Assembly (NCBI GenBank): GCA_000209815.1 | Contig: FP929036.1 | Location: 1-33,317, forward strand | DNA length: 33,317 bases | From: Butyrivibrio fibrisolvens 16/4 | GTDB lineage: Bacteria > Bacillota > Clostridia > Lachnospirales > Lachnospiraceae | Direction of reading: 5' to 3' | Shown here: piece by piece, positions 27,109 to 33,317 of the stretch | How positions within the stretch are numbered: position 1 is the stretch's first letter | Layout: each line of letters starts with the position of its first letter | Program-made: the position numbers and the translations under genes | Notes under the pieces: generated by a model | Told to the model about the DNA's origin: nothing | The model's input: the letters and a program-made list of their open reading frames with translations, nothing else | Database searches by the model: none

Positions 27109-29671
27109 TTATTTTGCCGCCTTCATATGCTTTTTGTTCAGGTACATCTTGGCGTCTGCCTCATCAAATATCTCGCCCATGAGCATCTTTCCATCGCTCT
27201 TACAGATACCTACGGCTATAGTAACCTTGCCTTCTTTTTATTCTTGGCATTAATATCGTCCATAGACTTCATAAGCTTATCGATATTCTCATAATCCAAG
27301 CCCCTGACCAAAACAGCAAACTCATCACCGCCAACTCTAAAAACAGGACTATGCGAAAAAATGTTACATATAATCTTACAGCCTTCCTGGATATACAAAT
27401 CACCCATCTGATGCCCCTGAGTATCATTGACTTCTTTTAGTCCATTCAAGTCGCAGACAACTATTGCGAAATCTCCAGCCGAACCGTCACTTATATGCTT
27501 ATTGTATTCCTCCTCGGTGGCTGTATATGCATTTTTATTTTTAACACCTGTCAGAGCATCACGTTTCGCTTTTTCTTCAGCAGCTGAAAGAGATAATTCC
27601 AGCTTTATTTCTCTCTTAATCTCGTCATCTACATTTAACAGACCCATTAATAGCACAGGTCCATCAAGCTCCTCGATAATTGTACCTCTTAGGGAAATAT
27701 ATGTTGGTACTTCAGGCTCCAGGCACAGACGATATGTGATAGAAAAGAAACCATTCTTTTCTATGGTGTCCATTATATTTTCCTTGGTAAATACATCCAG
27801 GAAATACTCCAAATCCTCTTTATATACTACTTGTAAGCAATTCTTTCTGGTTTCTTCGAAGAAATCATCGCCTTCTGATTCCAAATCGATCTTTTGGAAG
27901 CGTTCTGTGGTTTTGAAAAGTGAATAATGATTATTTTCAGGATTAACGGTATATATAGATATAAAATTTCCTGCAAGAGCTGTTATTCTGTTATAAGCCA
28001 GATGCTCTTCCTTTATTCTTTCATATGCCTCCTGCTGACGCATCTGAACATCAACATCAGTAACACCTACCAGAATATGATAATTGTCCGTCCTTACCCT
28101 GATAGCCTTAAGATTTACATAGGTAGGAACACCATTCAACATAGCTCTGTATGTGATGTTATATTTTCCGTATTTATTGATATCCTTGATTACCTTTTCT
28201 TTTGAAAAGTCATTTTTGAAGCGCTTTTTATCTTCTTTGTAAACAAATTCCAGATTTCTCTTCAAAGCAGCCTCAAAGAAATCTGGTCCGGATTTAGCTA
28301 CTTTAAGATCCCTATTTTTTCCATCAGCAGCATATTCAACGTATTCATTACTTTCCAAATCAACAAAGAACAGTCTGATGTAATCTTCTGCCAAGGCATT
28401 GGCAATGTAATTATAAGTAAGATCATCACCAGTATTAGGTCTATCCTTTACGGACAATACTACTGCTGCCACAGCTGATGTTTTAGTAACTGGATTATCT
28501 GTAAGTTTTTGAAGAAACAGCTGAATAGAGCGACCAGCCATTGTACGTTCATCAATAATTGCACGTTTTCCGTCTTTGGCGCATCGTTTCATGGCTTTTA
28601 AGGCTGAGAAGCCTACATGGTTTTCAGCGTCCTTAAATTTGAAGGATACACTTCCACTGATGCCAGTATAATTAGCGTAGAAAAACTTGCTAAAATTACC
28701 ATTACAACGAATGAGTCTTATTTCTTCCTCATCCACCTGAAAAATAGCCATTGGCAAGGTATCAAAATAATCTGTCACCTCGCCCTCATTATTATTGGCA
28801 AAAGACAAATCGTAAAGACTGGTTTTACCGATGGTATCGTAGTACTCCATCTCATCTGGATTCTCAAACCCAATCTGAGTTCCATTTTCATATCGTGTCA
28901 ATAATTCTGCAAGAGATATAGGTTTGCAGAAATAGAAGCCCTGAAGATTTGAACAGCCTATTTCATTTAAGAACATGACCGTGTCAGAATCCTCAACGCC
29001 TTCTGCTGCAACATTTATACCAAGGCCCATGGCCAGTTTTGAAAGCTCAGTAGCCACTACTCTGGCAGCCTTATTTTCTCTGAGCCTTTGTACCAGCCCC
29101 ATATCTATCTTTACTAAATCAAAATGAACCTGTTGGAGCATAATAGGCGCTAAATCACCGCCGCCATAATTATCCATCCAGATTTTGAATCCAAGCTGAT
29201 GGAACTGTTCCAGCTTCGATAAAACCATTTCGTTTCTGCTACCTACAGCATTTTCCGTAACATCAATCGCTATAAGTGATGGGGGTATGTTTGATACCTC
29301 TACTCTTTTTTTACTTCATCCACAATATCTACGGAGAAGAAATCAATCTGAGAAAAATTGACCGAATGAATAACTGTATAAATACCTCTTTCTTTGAGTA
29401 ATTCAAGCTTCTTTATTACCTGTTCTAAGACATACAAATCCAATCTGTCGATAAGATTGACAGATTCAAGGATTGGAATAAATTCAGCAGGATTTAATAT
29501 TCCTAAAATAGGATCATCCCAACGAACAAGGGCCTCTTCGCCACATACACGACCACTGGAAGAACGAATTATAGGCTGATAATATACCTCTATCCATCCT
29601 TCCTGTATTGCTCGTCCAAAGTTTTCTAATAAATACTTTCTCTTATCAGGTATTCTTTCCTCAGTATTCAT
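27109..29671 (-). CDS. EAL-GGDEF c-di-GMP signalling protein (two apparent frameshifts)
   Basis: The corrected protein is about 854 residues: an EAL domain first (about 1-270), a middle of about 400 residues with PAS-like repeats, and a GGDEF domain last (about 690-850) with an intact RVGGDEF. The EAL domain keeps EALVRW (about 46-51), VTENA and AEGVED, but the usual DDFG metal site reads MDNYGGG, so hydrolase activity is doubtful. No membrane helix is seen. Two one-base repairs are needed. One A in the A7 run at 29306-29312 joins DEVKK to RVEVSNIPPSLIAIDVTEN. One A in the run at 27235-27239 restores the GGDEF end, NAKNKKEGKVTIAVGI, to a stop at 27109-27111. The start is the ATG at 29669-29671 after AGGATG, a modest ribosome site. 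It follows the acyltransferase cluster on the same strand. Confidence 0.82.
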
Positions 29672-29768
29672 CCTGTTTTAGCCCCCATAAAAAAAGCATC
29701 AACACCGTTTCAAAAATATCTATTAAACACTCAGCCTTCGCTGAATCTCATTAACGACCTCTCTCCCT

Positions 29769-30392
29769 CTAAAATATAATTGCACCAACAAATATAACGA
29801 AGCTCACAAGAAGACATATCATCCATTCTATTGGGCAGTTCTTCTTTAAAGCAAAACATACAAGATATGGAACAATTCCAATCAGCAAATCTGTCAACAA
29901 ATAGACCATTGCATTACCGCTTTTATCCACAAGTGACAGAATAAAATTAGCGATTATTGTGCACATCACCACTATTGGCATAACCCACTGTAAAACAAAT
30001 CTCAAAAAACCAAAGTAGTATGCAGTAATGCAAACCATTATGGCTACTATTACAACTGTTATTGATAGTATTCTAGACGCATCCATACCTTTTTTGAAAA
30101 TATGGATAATACTGTATTCGAATGCCAAAAGCCACATCAAAACCAGCAAGCTCCAATGAAAGCCCTTATATGGACCAAGTGGAAGGTGAAACATAAAATC
30201 CACACCCAGCGCTGAAATAATAAGTATCCATACAAAGAATAGCTGCATTTTGTAGAATAGTGACTGGAATTTTAGCTTAAGCTGGGTAGGGAAATACTTT
30301 TCGTCATCCTCGCCCACCAATCTACTCTGGCAAAACGGACATTTCTTTAGGTTTCCACCTACATTAATTTTACAATATGGACAATTCTTCAT
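29769..30392 (-). CDS. Zinc-ribbon membrane protein (DUF6320-like)
   Basis: This 207-residue protein begins with a four-cysteine zinc ribbon (C4, C7, C18, C21: CPYC and CPFC), then a short linker and about six membrane helices. Proteins of this form (similar to DUF6320) have no assigned function. Its ATG shares one base with the stop of the acyltransferase gene (TAATG), so it is translationally coupled to it and probably acts with the acyltransferase and esterase, perhaps as a membrane partner or exporter. That role is inference. The frame is intact. Confidence 0.75.
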   Translation of the reverse strand: MKNCPYCKINVGGNLKKCPFCQSRLVGEDDEKYFPTQLKLKFQSLFYKMQLFFVWILIISALGVDFMFHLPLGPYKGFHWSLLVLMWLLAFEYSIIHIFKKGMDASRILSITVVIVAIMVCITAYYFGFLRFVLQWVMPIVVMCTIIANFILSLVDKSGNAMVYLLTDLLIGIVPYLVCFALKKNCPIEWMICLLVSFVIFVGAIIF

Positions 30393-31639
30393 TAGCGAAT
30401 CACCTCCGTTGCATAAGCAGTAATCTTCATGCCATCCTCACTGAGACCTCTAACGAAGTTTTTTACTACCTTTGTATTTGAATATGGTGAACTGATTCCC
30501 AGTGTCATCACACCATTGTAGCTACTCATAACCACAAACAGGTTTGAAGAGCTACAGAATCCATTATAGTTTTTAATCATAGGAACCAGCTCTTCTGGTG
30601 GTCTTTGAATTCCAAGATTAGAAAGAACCACTGACACCTTTTTATCTGTAATCTTTGAGCCGTAACGCACTACCATCTGCTTGATAAACAGAGGAACTGC
30701 GCGGACCGGAATGAAATATTCCATAGTCTCAAAGTTATCCATCTGTTTTTTAATATTTTCTTCTGTAAGGCTTTCCTTCAGCTTCACATCAAATTCTCTA
30801 GCTAAATCCTCCAGCGAAATCTCCTGATCAAATACGTGAGATACATTAACATTATTAAAGAAATTACGGGATGTCTGGCTAGGATAATAGTTTCTAAGGT
30901 TTACTGGCATAGAAACATTGATTGGCATATGTCTCTTTCTGGATGGCATATCATCCTTTATGGCCATCATAAGCTTTGAGCCAATATAGCTTGTCATGCC
31001 GACTCCCATGGCCTTTGCCTTTGGAAGAATATCCTCGGTAGGAATCTGTATCTCAAAAAACTGAAGCTGATAATATGGAAGCTTTAGTCCGCCTGGATGA
31101 TAAGCAACCTTTAGCTGAGATGATTTGAGGGATAAGTTGCCAAAGAACTGCTTGTAACTGTCCTGATTCAAATCGTCTTCTGAAGCTCCTGAATGAACAT
31201 TAAGCTCCTCTAGCTTCTGTGGATATTTCAGTTTTAAATAATCAAAAACAATAATATTTAAAAACTCTAATGCACCTGTTCCATCTGAAATTGCATGGAA
31301 TAAATCAAGATTAATTCTATTGTGATAATAAGTAACCTTATAGTGAAGCATCATTCGACCTGGATGATACAGAGATGGACAAACACGACCATGCTCTTTT
31401 TCCACTATAGGCTGAAGATCTGTGTCTTCCATGTAATGCCAAAAAATGCCTCTGCGAACACGAACGTGGAACTGTGGTCTCAACTGGATAGCAGACTCTA
31501 CTGCCTCCTGTAATAGTTCCGGTTCAATGTCCTCCCAAAGAGTACAACTTACTCTTAGTGTACGTGTATCACGTTTTGCTGCTGTAGCTAAAAATACTTT
31601 GGCTACATTATCAACTTTGTACCAATTTTCTCTACTCAT
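30392..31639 (-). CDS. Condensation-fold acyltransferase (alcohol acetyltransferase/PapA-like)
   Basis: This 415-residue protein has the catalytic HxxxDG motif of the condensation/chloramphenicol-acetyltransferase superfamily, FHAISDGTG (His115, Asp119), the expected second half with NVSMPVNLRNYYPS, and an NLG turn near the end. Such stand-alone enzymes move an acyl group from CoA or carrier protein to an alcohol or amine. No carrier protein or adenylation domain is nearby, so CoA-type acyl donors are more likely. The esterase gene overlaps its start by four bases (ATGA) and the zinc-ribbon membrane protein overlaps its stop, making a coupled trio. Substrate unknown. The frame is intact. Confidence 0.82.
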   Translation of the reverse strand: MSRENWYKVDNVAKVFLATAAKRDTRTLRVSCTLWEDIEPELLQEAVESAIQLRPQFHVRVRRGIFWHYMEDTDLQPIVEKEHGRVCPSLYHPGRMMLHYKVTYYHNRINLDLFHAISDGTGALEFLNIIVFDYLKLKYPQKLEELNVHSGASEDDLNQDSYKQFFGNLSLKSSQLKVAYHPGGLKLPYYQLQFFEIQIPTEDILPKAKAMGVGMTSYIGSKLMMAIKDDMPSRKRHMPINVSMPVNLRNYYPSQTSRNFFNNVNVSHVFDQEISLEDLAREFDVKLKESLTEENIKKQMDNFETMEYFIPVRAVPLFIKQMVVRYGSKITDKKVSVVLSNLGIQRPPEELVPMIKNYNGFCSSSNLFVVMSSYNGVMTLGISSPYSNTKVVKNFVRGLSEDGMKITAYATEVIR

Positions 31640-32570
31640 ATAAAACTCACTTTAATTTTATAAATTTCTTCTGAGACATATTCTGATAACCTGCGCATAG
31701 CACGGCTTGCCACTGGAAGTGGCATTTGTTGATATACGTGCCAACCACTCTTTTCTACATCTAATTTGGCATTTCCTCCTGCCTTGTTGATGTTTTTTAC
31801 AAGGTTTGCGCTATCATCGTATAGTATCTCAGTCTTTCCCACCTGAACAAGTGTGGCAGGAAAATGATGGAAATCCCCAAAAAGCGGTGAATAAATAGGA
31901 TCTGAAGGCTCTGCATCTGTCCCTATAACCGCATCCCTTACTGATTCTACATAATGCTTGGTAAGAATAGGATCCTTTCCATCGTATTGCTGATATGATT
32001 TAGATTTTGCAGTCATATCTGTCCAAGGACTAAACAATATCAACATTCTTGGTGGATTATTCCCCTGCTGCAAAAGCCTCTGAGTCAGACAAACCATAAG
32101 ATTTCCACCAGCAGAATCCCCTGCAAGAATTATCTTATCTAATGAATACCCTTTATCTATTAAGTATTTTAAAACCTCATGACCATCATCCAAGGCTGCA
32201 GGAAATTTATGCTCCGGAGCCAGTCTATATTCAAAGGAAACTACGGAAAAGCCTGTTGATACTGCCAGCTTAGCTGCAAGAATTCTGGCATATCCCAATC
32301 CTCCGCAGGTATATCCTCCGCCGTGAGCATAGAGAATAACATACTGAGGGTTATGGGCCAGCTCTGGCTTTACCCATTCACAAGGAATTTTCTTTACCTT
32401 AAATGCTTCCAATGTAACTCCGCCTGTAGGCGCTGCCAGCTTTCCAGCCAGCTCCATAGCAGAACGCTGTCTTTTAAATCCTCTTCTGTGAGAGATTTTC
32501 CGGCTATTGAATTGACTGCCTTTAAAGCCTTCATCAAAGGATCGCTAAGGTTCAAGTTTAATAAGGCCAT
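31636..32570 (-). CDS. Alpha/beta-hydrolase esterase, HSL-type (apparent frameshift near the start)
   Basis: It belongs to the hormone-sensitive-lipase-like esterases: an oxyanion motif HGGG (about 83-86), nucleophile GDSAGG (Ser about 153), and catalytic Asp and His candidates in YDDSA and SGWHVYQ. The open frame starts at 32457, but the ATG at 32568-32570 with GGAG six bases ahead gives MALLNLNLSDPLMKALKAV. It joins the long frame with one A added to the A4 run at 32472-32475 (EEDLKRQRSAMELAGK), making 311 residues, normal for the family. It is first in the coupled trio and overlaps the acyltransferase start by ATGA. It may remove or transfer short acyl groups; the substrate is not readable. 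Confidence 0.85.
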
Positions 32571-32603
32571 AACATCTCCATCAAATCATACTGATATAAG
32601 TTT

Positions 32604-32632
32604 ATTATAATAATTTTAGACTTAATTTTGAA
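32604..32632 (-). promoter_or_regulatory. Promoter of the esterase-acyltransferase-membrane protein operon
   Basis: A perfect -10 TATAAT (32604-32609) with a 17-base spacer to TTCAAA (32627-32632), a fair -35, on the minus strand. It lies 34 bases above the corrected esterase start, which supports that start over the internal one. Confidence 0.6.
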
Positions 32633-32686
32633 TATGTAAAATAAGGAACAGAGTGAAAAACTATGAATATCTATAATTCACAGTTT

Positions 32687-32725
32687 GTTCACAATTTAAA
32701 CACACTTTGGCACCAAATTGTGAAC
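32687..32725. promoter_or_regulatory. Perfect 11-base inverted repeat upstream of the small motility gene
   Basis: Arms GTTCACAATTT (32687-32697) and AAATTGTGAAC (32715-32725) are separated by 17 bases. A further TTCACA copy is at 32678-32683. It lies in the divergent region between the esterase operon and the YjfB-like gene, about 65 bases above the latter's start. The symmetry and spacing suggest a regulator binding site, or a strong hairpin in a leader. The half-sites resemble TTGTGAA motifs of redox or global regulators but face the wrong way for a Rex site. Confidence 0.55.
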
Positions 32726-32790
32726 TATTAATGGTAGAATTTTTTATGAGTTAGAAAAAAGCATCGTCTTTTTTAGGGGAGGCGCAGGAT

Positions 32791-32988
32791 ATGGATATTA
32801 CAGAGCTTTCTATGAGTCTAAGTCAGAACAAGTTATTATCGGCAGTGGGGACTACCATGCTTGGCAAGACTTTGGATGTCATGGAAGGACAGGCACAGCT
32901 CTTTGCCGAAGGCATTGATATGAATGCTCCATCGTTAGAGAGTCTGGTCTATCCTACTTCTGGAACCATGATTGATATGCGCTTGTGA
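32791..32988 (+). CDS. YjfB-like putative motility peptide
   Basis: This 65-residue protein has MDITELSMSLSQNKLLSAVGTTMLGKTLD followed by an amphipathic middle and a short PTSGTMIDMRL tail (only key residues: start MDITELSM, KLLSAVGT, end IDMRL). Its size and form match the YjfB putative motility family found near flagellar or chemotaxis genes in Firmicutes. Function unknown. The ATG has GGGGAGG nine to ten bases ahead. It is a single-gene unit with a long inverted repeat upstream and a clear terminator downstream. Confidence 0.75.
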   Translation: MDITELSMSLSQNKLLSAVGTTMLGKTLDVMEGQAQLFAEGIDMNAPSLESLVYPTSGTMIDMRL

Positions 32989-33022
32989 GTTATAAATGTT
33001 TTTGGGTATTTACAATATTGAA

Positions 33023-33050
33023 AAGAGCCTACCGCATAGGCTCTTTTTTC
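33023..33050 (+). terminator. Intrinsic terminator of the small motility gene
   Basis: AAGAGCCTA (33023-33031) pairs perfectly with TAGGCTCTT (33037-33045) around a 5-base loop, continuing into T6 to 33049. It lies 34 bases after the stop codon. This is a textbook terminator. Confidence 0.92.
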
Positions 33051-33317
33051 ATGGGTAAAACATTACAGTTTCTAACCTAATCCCGTTATAAAAAACACTG
33101 GTAAGCAATTCACAAATAATCTTTTTCTTTTACAATTTTATTCACATATTTACCATTGTTCTTTCAAAATAACTTAGTATTATAATTACATCGCAAGACA
33201 GAAGCGATGAACCATTTTTTTTCATAACATTATTCTCCCTTTTTGAAGAGGACGCCCCGCCGGCGTCCTCTTTACTTTGTATATAAAATATAGAGCAAAA
33301 ATTTAGCCACCCCAAAT
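33051..33317. other. Right-end intergenic stretch with two further hairpins
   Basis: No convincing gene. A hairpin CATCGC (33189-33194) / GCGATG (33204-33209) is followed on the plus strand by a T8 run, and another, AAGAGGACGCC (33246-33256) / GGCGTCCTCTT (33262-33272), is followed by TTTACTTT. Both look like plus-strand terminators, yet the motility gene already has one at 33023. A TATAAT at 33181-33186 sits right against the first hairpin. On the minus strand a 27-codon frame (MKKNGSSLL...) with GGGAG ahead runs across the hairpin; too little to call. Confidence 0.4.

Noticed and set aside
27427-27927. 166-codon plus-strand frame inside the EAL/GGDEF gene
   Set aside because: Antisense shadow rich in serine and phenylalanine, with no start signal and no recognisable domain.
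32705-32725. Sigma-54 promoter (TTGGCAC followed by TTGTG)
   Set aside because: The GG is present, but the -12 GC is replaced by TG at the required distance, and no enhancer-binding regulator is near.
32687-32725. Rex operator
   Set aside because: Half-sites are present but in the opposite orientation and 17 bases apart, unlike TTGTGAA-N4-TTCACAA.
33136-33226. 27-residue peptide gene on the minus strand
   Set aside because: A possible ribosome site exists, but the frame crosses a terminator-like hairpin and shows no recognisable signal or family; too short to support.
1-33317. CRISPR array, insertion sequence or prophage
   Set aside because: No regularly spaced repeats, transposase, integrase or phage structural genes were found on either strand.

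Overview
The window looks like chromosomal DNA from a low-GC, motile, butyrate-type member of the Lachnospiraceae (Butyrivibrio / Pseudobutyrivibrio / Roseburia relatives). This is inferred from a GguAB/ChvE-type sugar importer run by a YesM/YesN sensor pair, a short-chain crotonase, many c-di-GMP proteins, a YjfB-type motility peptide, a DUF6033-like protein, and strong AGGAGG ribosome sites. No phage, plasmid, insertion sequence or CRISPR was seen. Almost every gene is on the minus strand; only a diguanylate cyclase near the left end and a small motility gene near the right end are on the plus strand.

Layout, left to right. (1) 1-170: a strong rRNA-type promoter with phased A-tracts, firing leftwards out of the window, probably into an rRNA operon. 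(2) 236-4740: NudC-like pyrophosphatase, a membrane diguanylate cyclase, an unrecognised protein, a PilZ c-di-GMP receptor and a DUF6033-like protein. (3) 4871-6827: an Agr-type LytTR regulator and histidine kinase. (4) 6927-17627: a complete sugar-sensing and uptake locus. The first transcription unit encodes a membrane-anchored sugar-binding sensor, YesM kinase, YesN/AraC regulator and a second sugar-binding lipoprotein, and ends in a terminator. The second encodes a ChvE-type binding lipoprotein, a double ATPase and two paralogous permeases, also ending in a terminator. (5) 17645-25370: a calcium-loop protein, a CPBP membrane protease, glycogen phosphorylase and isoleucyl-tRNA synthetase; the last three are closely spaced as ileS-glgP-CPBP. 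(6) 25479-27111: a small membrane protein, a long hairpin element and crotonase. (7) 27109-32570: an EAL/GGDEF protein and a tightly coupled trio of esterase, condensation-fold acyltransferase and zinc-ribbon membrane protein. (8) 32640-33317: the small motility gene with a long inverted repeat ahead of it, then several hairpins.

The most striking property is a set of apparent single-base frameshifts. Twelve places in ten genes, including the essential ileS, are repaired by adding exactly one A to a coding-strand A-run of 4-8. A thirteenth gene (17645-18674) needs the opposite change. After correction the lengths become whole codon numbers, the family motifs line up, and several genes gain a proper start with a good ribosome site. 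The simplest reading is homopolymer under-calling in the assembly, so the affected genes are annotated here as full-length genes with a flagged frameshift. Functionally, the best-supported story is sugar capture: an external sugar is read by the anchored binding protein and YesM, YesN then acts on a promoter with a poor -35 box ahead of the importer, and carbon can pass through glycogen turnover and butyrate formation.
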